This document shows, piece after piece, positions 1-12,113 of a stretch of DNA of 64,000 bases. The notes beneath the pieces are model-generated. The model saw nothing but the letters and a program-made list of their open reading frames with translations. It ran no database searches and was not told where the DNA came from. Position 1 is the first letter of the stretch. The number at the start of each line of letters is the position of its first letter. The stretch is from Azolla caroliniana. Its lineage: Eukaryota; Polypodiophyta. A program made the translations under genes and the position numbers. The stretch lies in the NCBI GenBank assembly GCA_043228905.1, contig JBHGNT010000005.1:22382001-22446000 (forward strand), read 5' to 3'.

Positions 1-3000
1 CTGCAACTTGTCCGATCCGAGCGGCTTGGTGAAGATGTCGGCAACTTGCCGATCCGTATGAACATACCGTAGGTCAACTTCACCGCTCAGGACCCGCTCA
101 CGCACGAAGTGGTAGTGCACCTCGATGTGCTTTGTGCGAGCATGGAACACAGGGTTCCTAGCGAGCTGCAGGTTGCTCATGGTATCGCAGTAAATCGGGA
201 TCGGGGTCGGTACCTCGATCCGCAAGTCTCGCAGCAGTCGTCGAAGCCAGATGGCTTCACAAGTGGCAACGGTAGCGGCCCGGTACTCAGCCTCAGTGCT
301 TGACAAAGCCACTGTGGGTTGCTTCTTGCTGCTCCACGCAACGGCCGCGCTACCTATGGAGAACATGTATCCGAAAGTGGAGCGGCGATCAGACGCATCG
401 TCGGCCCAGTCAGCATCTGTGTAACCGACAAGCTCTTCGGGTATACCTCGCCGGTATAGCAGACCCCGGTCCTTAGTGCCGCTAACATACCGTAATATTC
501 GTTGCACGCACTGAAGGTGCTCCACGGTCGGCTTCTGCATGAACTGACTTACCATGCCGACCGGATAGCTGATGTCGGGTCGGGTGATGGTTAAGTAGAT
601 CAAGCTTCCGACAACCTGTCGGAACCGTTTCTCATTGCAGGCCGGTCCGGAGTTGGGACAGAGCTTCTGGTTCCGGTCCAGGGGTGTGGAGACAGGTCGG
701 CAATACGTCATGCCGAACTTATACAACATATTCAACACGTAATGTCGTTGTGAGAGCAATATGCCATCGGGGGTCCGGATCACTTCGATCCCAAGAAAAT
801 AATGAAGGTCCCCCAGGTCCTTCATTTCGAATGCGTCCGACAACTGGGACTTGACGCGGTTGATTTCGGGAAGACCCGGTCCGGTGATGACTAAATCATC
901 CACATACAAGAGTATACATACCGGACCGTCAGAGCTTTGCCGGATGAACAACGAAGAGTCCTACTTAGAGACAGCAAACCCCAGCTTACGCAACCGGTGC
1001 GTGATCTTCGCGTTCCAAGCTCGGGGGGCTTGCTTCAAGCTGTAAAGCGACTTCTTCAGTCGGCATACTGCCGATTTGTTCATCTCCGATTGAAATCCGG
1101 GGGGCTGAGTCATAAAGACTTCTTCTTCAAGCTCTCCTTGAAGGAAGGCGTTCTTCACATCCATCTGGTGAAGATGCCACCCCCTTGCCGCAGCAACCGC
1201 CAGTACCACACGAACCGTCGTCATCTTCGCCACAGGAGCGAAGGTCTCGTCGTAGTCGATGTCGTGGGTCTGCGCGTATCCCTTCGCCACTAACCGGGCT
1301 TTGTACCGGTTAACAAAACCGTCGGCATTGTACTTGATCTTGTACACCCACTTGCATCCGATCGGTTTACAATGACGGGGAGGATCAACTAGGTCCCAAG
1401 TTTCGTTGGCATCGAGTGCCTGCATTTCTTCGTCCATAGCGGCACGCCAATTTGCGTCCTTTGCCGCTTCTACGTAGCTCTCCGGCTCACGCACTTCTGT
1501 CACCTTAGTCATGTACGCATAATGATGCGCCATGTATTCATTGTACCCGTACCGCATGACGGGATCCTTCTGGCGGGTTGATCGGCGCAACGCACCGTCA
1601 CCTTATTTGAGGCCCTTCTTGGCCAGTTCGGTCTTCGTTGCCGAAGATCCACCTTTCTCCTTTCCGGAGTCGGATACGCACCAATCCGACTCATCGTTGC
1701 CGGTTTCGAATTCTGGCATCTTCCTCTTCCCCTTCTCTTTGCGCGTGAATCGTTTCCTCGGTTCCTTGCGCGGGGAGAGCACGGCAGAGTCTCCACCACT
1801 TGCCGTCTCTTCATCCGACTGGTCCAACCAACTCAGTCGCTCGTTCAGTCCACTCAACCGTAACGATTCCGGACTCTCATCTTGAGTCTCGGCTTCATCA
1901 TCCTCTGCCAGGGCTGATTCATGCTCACTGGCCTGATCTTCCGACATTGGGTCGGGATCGGAAGTCGGAGTCAGTACGGAGTACCAAGATGCCGATTCAT
2001 CGAACTCGACATCCCGGCTAACTCGGACTTCCTTCGTCTGGGGGTTATAGCACTTATACCCCTTTTGCTCTTGAGCATAGCCGACTAGGATGCATTTTTC
2101 CGATTTTGCATCCAGCTTTCTCCGCTTCTGATCCGGCACATGCACATACGCTATGTTGCCGAATATCCGAAGGTGTCTTAAGTTCGGCTTGCGCCCGAAA
2201 TACAACTCATGAGCTGACACCTTGTCACCAATGCGGTTTTGTATGTAGACGGCCATCCGGACCGCCTCCGCCCAGTAGAACCGGGGCAGGCTCTTCTCCT
2301 CCAGCATTGCCCTTGCCGCTTCGACGAGTGTCCGGTTCTTCCTTTCGGCCACACCATTTTGCTCCGGTGTGTATCTGCAGCTGAACTCTCGCCGAATTCC
2401 CTTCTGCTGCAGATAACCAGTGAATTGGCCGGAAAAATATTCCTTTCCGCCATCCGACCGAAGGCATTTGATCTTCCTCTCTGATTCCCGTTCCACCATC
2501 TTCTGGAGGCTCCGGAAACAGTCGAAGACTTCGCTCTTCCGCTCAATGAGGTAGATCCAAGTATGTCGAGTATAGTCGTCGATGAAGGAGACGAAGTATC
2601 GGCTCCCGCCAAGGCTTACACTTTGTGCCGGTCCCCACACATCCGAATAGATGAGATCGAGCTTGTTACGGCTCCGGTTCCGTTCGGTGGGGAATGGAAG
2701 CCGGTGTTGCTTCCCAAGTTGGCAGGCTTCACAAATTTCGGCTCTCCGGCCGCTAAACTTCGGCAAACCGAAAACGACTTGTTTCGTTTGCAGGTCTTGA
2801 AGCCTCCGGTAGTTGACGTGGCCTATCCGCTTGTGCCACAGGTCGATGTCCGACTCGACCTTCTGTCGTTTCGCGAACAGAGCGGTGCCAAAGTCATTGG
2901 TGTTGAGGATAAACATCCTCCCGTCTTTGCGCCCTTGCGCAATGACTTCCCCCTCATCCTCAATGAAGCACCCAAGGTGCGTAAACCGCACCTGCATCCC

Positions 3001-4254
3001 CTGGTCGACAATCTGACCGACGGACACCAGGTTCTTCGTGATTGTCGGAACGTGTAATACGTTCATCAGCTTCCCTTTCTGTCCGGCGTGGCTTAGAGGG
3101 ACTTCTCCGACGTGCACGATTGGGTGAGGAGTGTCGTCTCCGGTTTCGACTACTCCTGGTCGATCCGGTTTCTCCAGAAAGGAGAACCACTCTTTGTGGC
3201 TCGTCATGTGGTTCGACGCGCCGGAATCAACATACCACACTTCCTCCGTTTTGGAAGTGGTCTTCTTCATTGAGTTTGCCTTGTGATTCATCACCAAGGC
3301 TGGCCCCTTACCGGCCTTTCCGGTTCCGGATCCTCCTGATCCGTTTGCGTAGTGCGAGTTTTGCCGGCCATCCTTACCGGTCTTGCCGGATCCGGATTTG
3401 TCCGAATCGGCACGCTTTCTCCAGCACTCGCTTTCCCTGTGGCCTTTTTTGCCACAGTACCAGCATTCCGTAGCGGATTTGTCTTGCCGGCCTCCGGCAC
3501 CGCCTTGACTCCCCCTGCTTGTGGAAGTCCCGGAACTACTGTCGGCACGCTCATAGTACCTCCGTTCCTGCTCTTGCAGGCCGCCTCCACTGCGTGCCGA
3601 CCCACCTCTTCCACCACGCCCATGGAGCCGATCTGTTCCCGTGTACAACATTCTGTTGTCCGGGGATGCACTGGTAGATGCACCGGCGTGGTTCTCCTCT
3701 ACAAGGAGCATCGACTGTAAGTCGAAGAATGAGAGGGTATTCTCCCTTGTACACACCGCAGTCCGGAACGCTCCGAACTTGGACGCCAGGCCTCCGAGAC
3801 ATACCTGCACCATCTCGTCTTCCTCTACGGTAACATTGATAGAGGCGAGCGAGTCGCAGATCTCCTTTATCCGACCCGTGTAGTCTGCCACGGACATGTT
3901 CTTTTGTCGAACATTGCTCAACTCCTGTCTGAGTTGCAGCTTCCGGGCAATGGTGCTTGCGGCGAAAACCTTTTTTAGGTTCCCCCAAGCATCCTTCGGT
4001 GTCTTGGCGTCACGGATGTGGCTGAGCAGTTGATCGCCGACACTGGACGCGAAGCAGTACATCACCCTGCTTGCCGCCTATTCCCATACCGGGAAGTCCT
4101 TGTGTGCCGAGTCGGGCGCCGCATCATTCGCTCCTTCGACATAACTCCAGTACCCGTGTCCAAGCAGGTACTGGTGCATCTTGTAAGACCAGGATGCGTA
4201 GTTGCTCCTATCGAGCTTCTCCACCGGGAGCGACGTAGCCATGCCTCTATCCAT
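1..4254 (-). pseudogene. Copia-1 gag-pol polyprotein, three in-frame stops, C-terminus off window
   Basis: A single frame starts at the ATG at 4254 and runs to position 1. In order it shows: gag N-terminus with the EKLDRSNYASW and YWSY motifs; a CX2CX4HX4C zinc knuckle (CWYCGKKGHRESEC); protease D-S-G (WYVDSGASNHMTS); the integrase HHCC region (LWHKRIGH, CEACQLGKQH) and a DDE core (YSDVWGP, RSDGGKEYF, EQNGVAERKNRT); reverse transcriptase ([38 protein letters not shown]); and RNase H (YTDADWADD, SSTEAEYRA, HIEVHYHFVRE, DIFTKPLGSDKL). The frame is intact except for TAG at 4080-4078, TAA at 1605-1603 and TAG at 963-961. The first lies where the related copy has Gln (WEQA), so CAG to TAG is likely. 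The polyprotein is the usual Copia size. Confidence 0.93.
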
Positions 4255-4330
4255 GTCTTCTATTGTGTCTGTTTTCGACCTGTTAGGGTTTTCTTCTCAA
4301 GATTAAATGTCTACAACAGAGGTTCTCAAC

Positions 4331-4348
4331 CCTTGCACTCTGATACCA
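4331..4348 (-). other. Copia-1 primer-binding site (initiator tRNA-Met)
   Basis: The minus strand reads TGGTATCAGAGTGCAAGG immediately inside the LTR. TGGTATCAGAG complements the 3' end of plant initiator tRNA-Met, the usual primer of plant Copia elements. Confidence 0.9.
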
Positions 4349-4759
4349 TGAAAACGTGAGTGTTTGCGGAAGCGTAAAACAGAGAACAACACACACACAG
4401 AGACAGAGAGACAGAGAGAGACAGAGAGAGCAGAACGTAATTTCAAAATTATTTTCAGACTCTGTATACACACTGTGCTAAGTAGCACTATTTATACAAG
4501 TCCTCTTGGGACTGACAGAAGTACCATGTACTTCAATGCTCACACGAGCATCTGACACTTACTACAAGACTATAGCTACCTAGTAGTCTATCCTATACTA
4601 GGCTTCCGATTGGACTTCCGGTTACGGATTGCACCCGGCCTCCACTGCTTGCCGGTTCGGTTGCTAACCGTCATATCGATCCGTTTCGCCCGATCCGTCT
4701 CGCTTACCGGCTCCGGCTTATTCAGCCGATCCGGCTCCGGTTGAGCTTGCCGCTCAACA
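4349..4759 (-). repeat. Copia-1 5' LTR (411 bp)
   Basis: On the minus strand the LTR begins TGTTGAGCGGC and ends TTTTCA, directly before the primer-binding site. The TG...CA ends match the LTR ends of Copia-2, whose inner end lies at 62039. A TATAAATA box lies on the minus strand at 4496-4489 and would serve as the element promoter. A CA/GA-rich microsatellite follows on the plus strand at about 4391-4430. The 5 bp beyond the LTR (4760-4764, aggtc) would be one copy of the target-site duplication; its partner is off the window. Confidence 0.85.
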
Positions 4760-4799
4760 AGGTCTTTACATGACTTATTCGTCTTCACTTCCCTGTTTT

Positions 4800-5870
4800 G
4801 TAAGCTTTAACGAGAACTTTCTCTTGTGTGCTTGGTGTCACCTTAGGTCATTCCTTGGGGCTTAAGAAAGAACTAGGGGAATGCTCGTCTGTGGGGGGGA
4901 GCTCTTGTAGTATATCAAATCGATTGGGGCTCATAGGCGATAGAGGATTTTGTGCCGATGATGTTTTCCGAAGGACATGGGTTTTTTCCACCACTCGCCA
5001 TTCCATCACAGCCTTGTCGGGTTGTGGTGGGGGAGGCTTATGATGTCTTATGGTGTCCTGACCTTCCAAAGCCTCCTTTGTAGGATCTTTAATACGTCTT
5101 GTGGGGCAGTTCTTTTTTAAATGACCAAGTTTTTTGCATGCAAAACATTGCCCCGGTGCGCCAATCACTTCTATGCGTTGTTCAATTCGCATTCCATTTT
5201 TCCCGGGAATGAGGATCTTGGAGGGAAGTTTATTGATGTCCTACACCAAGAGGCGGATAGAGGGAAGGCCTAGATGCTTCTTTAGCCTATCTGCTAGCGT
5301 TAGTTCCTCATCCAGCATCATACCAAAGGAGTTGCCAATAGTAGGAACTAACATGTTGTATTCTAAGGATAGTCCAAGAAACAACATTGTTACCTTTTTC
5401 ATGGAATCATCCTGTTGTGCGTCTTTCTCTGGGTTAAAACCATGTGTCCGTTTATGCATGAACAACCCACTCCTCGAATTGCGGGGGGGAGGGGGGGTCA
5501 CTTCTCGAGTTGTGCCCACTCCTCGAACTAGGGGAGGGGAAACCCCAAATGATCGACTCCTCGAACTGGAGGAGAGCGATGCAGCCGCGGCGGGGAGGAG
5601 AGGCGTCTATGTCGAAATGAGCAGTGGGAGGCTTCTAGACCCCCACGTTTGCAGACCTCCTCCATGCATTGTCGCGGTTCAAAACGGCTCTTGCTTCGGC
5701 TCCATTTTCGCTACCTACTGGTGCGGGTCAAACCTCCTGCGTCGCTGCTCCGTTGTGTCGGGCCTCCTGGTGAGACGCCCACACCGCAAATCTCTGTCGG
5801 GGACTGGCGCATGGCTCTGCTGCTCGCTCCTCTCACCGCTCTCTCCCTTCTTCACACTCTTGGTTAACCC
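4800..5870 (-). mobile_element. LINE (L1-type) 5' part with ORF1 remnant
   Basis: Minus-strand reading frames at 5519-5241 and 5192-4848 are in the same frame, split by one TAG at 5243-5241. They encode an L1-type ORF1 (gag-like) protein: a DUF4283-like stretch followed by a CX2CX4HX4C zinc knuckle (CFACKKLGHLKKNC) preceded by an EQRIEVIG segment, then a proline/serine-rich tail. The GC-rich stretch at 5470-5870 lies upstream of ORF1 and could be the LINE 5' UTR. ORF2 would lie to the left, where Copia-1 now sits. The right boundary near 5870 is approximate. The family assignment is from domain order, not from a database match. Confidence 0.7.
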
Positions 5871-8800
5871 TCACATAGTATCCACGTGTATAGAATACTA
5901 TGGTACTTGTTACCACAGGATATTATATGGTCATGCCCGTAACATAATTCCTCACCCGGTGGTCGCAATCAAGATCCAAAAAATCCCTCATAATCTTCAA
6001 GGAATAGTCCTCGTGTTGATGAGATGGGATTTCTGGTAGGAGGGTTCGATGATTCATTATACATCGATTTTGCAAATTCCTATAAAGTTTTCTCTTGAGC
6101 TTGGAATTTCGAGCCAAAAAATCCAATGCACTCCTTGTTTGCCCACAGAAAATTCAAACAATTTTTCTCCCAAGATAATTGAAAGATAAATCACATTAAA
6201 ATTTTATAAGCGATAACCAGTTCATGAGGATGTGTAAATACAACAAGAAGATTCTCAACTTTGTTACATGGAGTGATCAAGAGTCAAGAGAAAAATAGGT
6301 TATAACACTTAAGTACCAATTAATGTTAGTTGATAATTATGATAGTGTTTACTAATAATTATTATGATTATGAAAACAATCATTGATAGAAATAAAAAAC
6401 AAATAATTAACAAAGGTGAAGATGAATATGGTGTATAGGGAGGAATCGTAACTTATTAATAGAAGTGAGAACAACCAACAAGAAAACAAGAATAATGATA
6501 ATTAAAAATAGTAGGTGGTTCCTCCTCACCTTCTTTGCCTACACAACTTTGTGCAATGATTCTAATCTCCGAAAGGGACGTCAAAGTTCTTACTCAAATG
6601 TTCTTCACGAGAACCACCTAATGGTTTATCCGAGATAGACAATAGTGGGTGTTGGGCACTCTCAAGCTACTTATGTATAAACTAACTACTACACAAGATC
6701 TAGCTTTATTGGCCTAACCACATTCATATGACTTAATTATCACGTGATCACAAGGAGAATTATCCACGGTTCCACATACCCTTTAGAAGAAGGAACCATG
6801 CCGTACAAGGTGTGCAAGGGGAGCCTTCAATGTGAGGCCCTGGAGATGGGATTCATTTTGCATAGGTCAAATCGAGATAATGATGGTGAATAGAGTTAAG
6901 GCGGAGTTATGGAGGGCGAGGAGCTTACATGGACGAAGATGAGGGATAATAGATGAGGCAATGGAAACCAAAAGTTTTATGAGGGGGATATAAGGCCTAT
7001 ATATAGGGAACTTTACATAAAAGAAACTCCAAGAAAAGATATTGCATTGTGCAGGAAATGAGTACATATAGGTGATTACCCTCGTTTTTTTATCAAGGTT
7101 AGGTTCTAACAATCAACTTAAATAAATACTTTGGTGTAGAGTAAAATCACTTCACATTGTCAAAGAAATGTCTATCAAATATTTCTTTGTCCCATATGCA
7201 TGAAACTCCAATCGTTGTAACTTTGCTTGTTGCGGATTACCTTTTATGTTATCCAAAGAACTTATGAGGTTATGCACTTTTTTTGTCCAAATCCAAGTAA
7301 TTGTTTGAGCATGTGTTTGTCACATTTTGGAATATTTTCAAGCACTTGGCCTTCTAAATATACCAAATTGTGATACTACTTGCCAATCATCATATTTCAA
7401 TTTTACAAGGTCGTTATTTGTCTATTCGGGGGTATAGTTGTTTTTTGAATTAGACCATGTCTCGAAGAAAGAGCAGATTCTAAAACATCCTCTAGCTTAT
7501 ATAACATTGGTTGACCTTGTACAATCGCCCATAATATCGCCCGAGTATATGCAATATTTTTCCCTCTTTATTACTTATAATTAAAGACAACTTGTTCTTA
7601 TTGAAAGAGCATGGCATTCCCACATGAGTTGATTCGATGGTGTAAGACATTTTTTACAATATGTTGGTATCATGGCAAAGCAAGGGAGAACAGAAAATAG
7701 AACATCCACGAGGAGGCAAATCAACATATCATCTTGTATGTGAATCCTTCCAAATTAGAAGGGGTCACTGCTAGTTTTGGGCGAAGTCCCAAGAACAGTG
7801 TCAGCGTTCCAGTTGGGTTGGGACATTTGCCGGCCAAGGTAGGGGGGAGCGAGAACTAATTCCGACTAGAATTTCCCAAACACCGAAATCTAGCTGGTTC
7901 ATATTTTTGTAACCGGCTATTTATGCATTTTTAAAAAAGAATAATGTTAAAAAAAACGATTTTCTCTCTTTCCCCCTCTTTCAATGTATTTTTTTCCTGT
8001 TTCCCCCCCTCTGGCCCCACTCTCGAATCTCTCTTTTCCCCGTCTTTCTCCTCTTTTCTTGTGTGTCTGTAATATGTATTACCTCTTCTCAATGTCCTCT
8101 GCCTTTGACTCGAAATGGATGTAACTTTTGATATCAGGCCCTTTGATGACATTAATATTTCGTTCACTTTTATTTCTATCTATCTCACACAATGTCGATA
8201 ACCTGAAACCACCCATGATTGTGATCATAATATATATGCACATATTTGGTATGATGTTGAAGGTATAAAAACCTTGGGAGATGGCAATAATGCTTATGTA
8301 TCTGTAAAATAAAAATTTGAGGATAAAATTTATCTAATAATACACAGGTTGAAATGCTTTCTTATTATCCTATGAGTTTCTGAACAATAAGATCTCACTA
8401 AGTTCACTTAGTTGCTAAACAAATAGAGGTTGAGTTTATAGATTTCACTAAGTTCATACTCTGGATTAGAGTTGAGGTGTTGTATGAGGTCTTCCACAGC
8501 TAATATCCTATGTATTTCCATGAATTTCTTCACACATAGTGCCTTAAAATTATTAAAGGACGGCTCAAGATTTTGATTTAATGGACCGATGGTCCCTAAT
8601 TTAGGTTTATATGCCTCTAGCTTCACTTCAACAATGCTCGGGGAGGCTTCAAAATCTTCCAACTTTCGTTGAACACGGGTGCATCATCAACATCCAGATT
8701 GATCTTCTTCTTCATGTAGTCTCTCCATTCATTTTTGGCGAAGTGGTTTCGTGAGAAAACGGAAAGGAATGTTTGACCCAATAATACGACAACACGGCCA

Positions 8801-9014
8801 AGATGATGATGACGATGATGATGATGAAGGAGATGTCAGAAATTATTACAATTCCAAATAATAAACCTGATCATCCAGCCCCCAACTTCACCAAAGAAGA
8901 AGAAGAAGAAATGGGTACGAATACTAGATTCATCTTCAGTGAACCTGATCATCTTTTCTGTTGGATTCTTCTCGTAGTCTGGAAGCCACATCCATCCCAA
9001 TGTCTTGTCTTATG

Positions 9015-9053
<39 letters not shown>

Positions 9054-10946
9054 TTGCCTACATGATTAGCAATATGTGTGGAGCCAAGAATCATGCCATT
9101 TCCCATATGAAGCAATTCGATTCTAATTAATCGACTCTTGTATGCTTCTTGATTTTTCGTGGACCCAAGTTATTAGTGTGTCCCTTTTTGTGAACTGAAC
9201 AATGACTGATCACAACACCGATTACAATTATGTGATTAGTTTTACAAAATACATAATTGTGATCACAATTATGCCCAACATATACCTGGAGATTTGATCA
9301 GAATTGGGTCTCAAACCAACATTAATCATTTGAGAAGAAAAGAGCATGAATTGACTCACAAGTCTTTGATTCATATTCCATCTTCCCAGATTATGGTTAT
9401 GTGGCATATAGATCTTATGTTTAAACAATGACTAATAATGTAATCTCAAAGCATGATTATGTGCCATTTTATAGATTTTTCTACTACTAATCATTCATAG
9501 GTTAGTGATATAGATTACTTGTAGTGCAATGTTAATTCTTGAGCTACTTTCAATTTTCTATGATTTTCATATAGGGTGAGGTCACTTATTTTTAATGTTC
9601 AATATTTTTTTTCTTTGTTAACTAACTCATGAGCGAAATCGCATGTACCATTTCTAGAGGGCTGACTCCACAAACTCCAAACCAATTACTCCATAGAATG
9701 TACTCTATCTATGTTGTTACCCCCATCTTGTGCTAAATTGTTTTTTGGTATGTGGTAAAAAAATATAATTAGCATGTTCCGGTTGACATTATCACTCGTA
9801 GGAAAGTGGTCCAGTAAAATTTTTAATTCCCAATTAGGATCATAAGCAGTAGGAAAATTTCCGGTAGGGGTTAAAAACTTTGCCCAACATTGGTCACTGC
9901 TTTGTTAAAAACTCTCTATATGAAATTAATGCACTTACATATGTACTCACCCTTCTCCATGGAGGTTTGAGTATCACTCTTGAATTATCGGGATTGTCTG
10001 ACCAGTCATCATACTTCTCACAATTTACCTTATACATTGACTATGCAAGAAGTAAGTGATATTCATCGATAAACAATCATAAATAGAACAAGAAGACAAT
10101 ACACCAAGAGAGGTAGCAAAGCTACCACAATATTACTCAAATACATTTTTCTCCAAACTCCAAATTATCTCCTTTTATGTTTAGGATTGAAGGGTTCACA
10201 TAAGGTTTATTCAACTAATTGGCGTCTCCACCCAATGTGTACTAGCTACAACACATCTTTTTGTTGAGTCTTAGCACAAACATTAGTTGAGAACACAATC
10301 CCATTTCCACATAACTTCAATGGGTAGGTTGCATGAATTATGGGGTTTGAGTTATGTATATCCAGCAAGAATGATTATCATTAATCCAGTTATCCAAATG
10401 TCATTGATGTAGGTGTGAATCAAATTGAGTTTTGATCATGCATGCGTGGGGTAAAATGGGTGCATTAATTTCACAAAATAGGGTATTCATAATTGTAAAC
10501 TAGGGTTATTTGTGCACATGAAAACCCTTAGCTCATAGGTAGGGAGCCTTGCATATTGAATAAAAGGATGATTATGCATATCAGAGTTGTGATGCATTTG
10601 GCAATATTGTATGTGTGAAAAACAAAAACACCACACTTTTTAAACAAGTGCATTCATTTAGCAATTGCATAAAGAGGAACACAAGCCGGTTGCTAAAACA
10701 AGGGCAATGCATTATCTTTAACCATGATTAGTGTGTAGCTAAAGGAGCAAAGAAGTGGATTGAAGGGAAATTGCATTAGAATTATATAATTTATTACATG
10801 TTACTTGCTACTACATGCCAATGGGGACAAAAGCAAAGAAGTAGAACCCTTGCCATGAATAGGGCGGACGAAAGGTCGTTCCACGATAATTTGTTTATCA
10901 TACGATTATACGAGACACCAAGTTCCCTTTTTTACTTGTAGAGCTA
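5871..10946. other. AT-rich intergenic DNA, no gene seen
   Basis: No reading frame here has recognisable domains or codon structure. A minus-strand frame at 8408-8662 (84 aa) loosely resembles the charged linker of Ty3 polyproteins but is too short and weak to call. Simple repeats occur at 8797-8826 (GATGAT type) and 9018-9050 (GA). A perfect 22-bp palindrome is at 9252-9273. Confidence 0.6.
9018..9050. repeat. (GA)n microsatellite
   Basis: Uninterrupted GA dinucleotide run of about 33 bp in intergenic DNA. Confidence 0.95.
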
Positions 10947-12056
10947 CTAATCATCGAAGTTTCCACAAGTAGTTTGATAACCGAAGAGAATGCCAGTGAA
11001 ACTGAGGCGGGACCTAGCAAGGTCGAACTCTACGAACCTTTGTTGTTGTTGGTAAGTGCCCAGGACAGATGGAGCGTTCACACCGGCATCTACGAACGCC
11101 CAACAAAGGACGTCGCCGGCCACATTAACGACTGAGTTCAGGCCGAAGATCTGCCACACAGCGCCGCCTGACAAATTGAGGTCGATCTCGGCCACGCTAG
11201 GGCCGAAGCGCGTGCTCAAGTACTTCGTTCCATTGAAGCAAGTGTCGAAACGGGCAGTGGTCGACAATGGGACAGAAGGTGTGGAGCTGCCGAACCCGAT
11301 GGCCTTCCGGAAGGTGGAGCGCACGCGGAGGTATAGCTTGTGTTCCAAGCGGGTGTAGGCGGTCGTGGCGCTAATGTAGAGCCGGAAGGGGGCTAGATTT
11401 AGAGGTTTCGTGGCGACCACAATGTCCCGGACTGAGATCGAGTAGGGGCCGGACACACGGCTACCCCGTGACGATGATGATGACACGTGGAGGGTCGTGT
11501 GAGAGAAGAGATCGGAGAGGTTCCGGTAATCGCCGGCCGGCCCACCTCTCACAAAATACCCATCCTGGCTTCCCCCTAGGAAAAGGGGCCCATCCGGCAA
11601 GCAATATGCAAAGACCTTACCGGCTCCAGGTAGGCTGCCGGAGATCTGAGCTGGCAATGCCAGGTCACTGCTCCCGAGGGCCGCCTGCCCGGACTCGCCG
11701 CACCGGAATGCCACATGGCGGACCTCGGCTGACACGACCGGAGGCCTGCCGTTGGTTTGGTTGAGACGGAGGGTGTCCTCGAAGTGTCCGTGGCGGCGGT
11801 GGAAAGTGGAGGATCTGGAGGGCTGGAAGGCAGAGGAGGCGCACCGGACGGTGGACACGGGGGCGGTGAAGGTGATGGTCACATTCTGGGGCTGAGGTGG
11901 TGTGCCAAGTGGCAGGCTCGCCGTGTACACATCATCGGCCAGGTGGAGATCGGCGCGCAATGGGGTTGAGGACACGTGCAATGTGGCCATGGAGGAGCAC
12001 ACTATGGAAATGGTGAGCATGACAAGGAAGGTAGAGAAGAAGTTCTTCATAGTCAT
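10947..12056 (-). CDS. Xylanase inhibitor / basic 7S globulin-like protein (inactive pepsin-fold)
   Basis: An intronless 369-aa secreted protein of the TAXI / basic 7S globulin / nepenthesin-like aspartic-protease fold. Residues 1-25 form a signal peptide (hydrophobic run FLVMLTISIVCSS). Family landmarks are SDLALPAQ near residue 130, the AYCLPDGPLFLGG segment, PYSISVRDIVV, AYTRLEHKLY, DTCFNG, WQIFGLNSVV and a C-terminal ALxF-type FDLARSRLSFTG. Both catalytic positions are lost: the first Asp-Thr-Gly site reads TFTAPVS and the second reads ISATTAY. This fits an inhibitor or lectin-like role in the apoplast against microbial glycanases rather than proteolysis. The protein is shorter than the usual ~400-430 aa, and the Cys-rich N-terminal insertion is largely missing, leaving about six mature cysteines where relatives have about twelve. 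The start at 12056 is 6 bases upstream of a second in-frame ATG. The gene is GC-rich against AT-rich flanks. Confidence 0.85.
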   Translation of the reverse strand: MTMKNFFSTFLVMLTISIVCSSMATLHVSSTPLRADLHLADDVYTASLPLGTPPQPQNVTITFTAPVSTVRCASSAFQPSRSSTFHRRHGHFEDTLRLNQTNGRPPVVSAEVRHVAFRCGESGQAALGSSDLALPAQISGSLPGAGKVFAYCLPDGPLFLGGSQDGYFVRGGPAGDYRNLSDLFSHTTLHVSSSSSRGSRVSGPYSISVRDIVVATKPLNLAPFRLYISATTAYTRLEHKLYLRVRSTFRKAIGFGSSTPSVPLSTTARFDTCFNGTKYLSTRFGPSVAEIDLNLSGGAVWQIFGLNSVVNVAGDVLCWAFVDAGVNAPSVLGTYQQQQRFVEFDLARSRLSFTGILFGYQTTCGNFDD

Positions 12057-12104
12057 GATGATGATGATTTCTTTGGATCAATTCCTTCTTCTTACTCAAT
12101 ATAT

Positions 12105-12113
12105 CATTTATAG
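12105..12113 (-). promoter_or_regulatory. TATA box of the inhibitor-like gene
   Basis: The minus strand reads CTATAAATG about 50 bp upstream of the ATG at 12056, a plausible core-promoter position with a short 5' UTR. Called by motif and spacing only. Confidence 0.45.

Larger units (their letters stand above)
1..4759 (-). mobile_element. Copia-1: Ty1/Copia LTR retrotransposon, 3' end off the window
   Basis: A Ty1/Copia element reads right to left: 5' LTR (4349-4759), primer-binding site (4331-4348), then gag, protease, integrase, reverse transcriptase and RNase H in the order typical of Copia. The left edge of the window cuts it inside the RNase H/C-terminal region, so the 3' LTR and one target-site duplication are not visible. 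It belongs to the same subfamily as Copia-2 at 46-62 kb, judged by shared wording in gag, the zinc knuckle and integrase. It abuts a LINE remnant on its right and may have inserted into it. Three in-frame stops show that it is not autonomous. Confidence 0.95.

Noticed and set aside
2563-3057. Plus-strand frames across the Copia pol regions (also 42407-42899 and 49278-50180)
   Set aside because: They are shadows of the retrotransposon frames on the other strand or in other phases, without domains.
5134-6039. 301-aa plus-strand reading frame
   Set aside because: It is antisense to the LINE ORF1 zinc-knuckle frame and its GC-rich upstream region. It has no domain of its own.
8408-8662. 84-aa minus-strand frame with mild similarity to Ty3 linker sequence
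   Set aside because: Too short and compositionally ordinary; no neighbouring protease or RT blocks.
7768-9896. CACTG sequences suggesting CACTA transposon ends
   Set aside because: The right-hand CACTG is in the same orientation instead of inverted, and no matching terminal repeats extend beyond a few bases.
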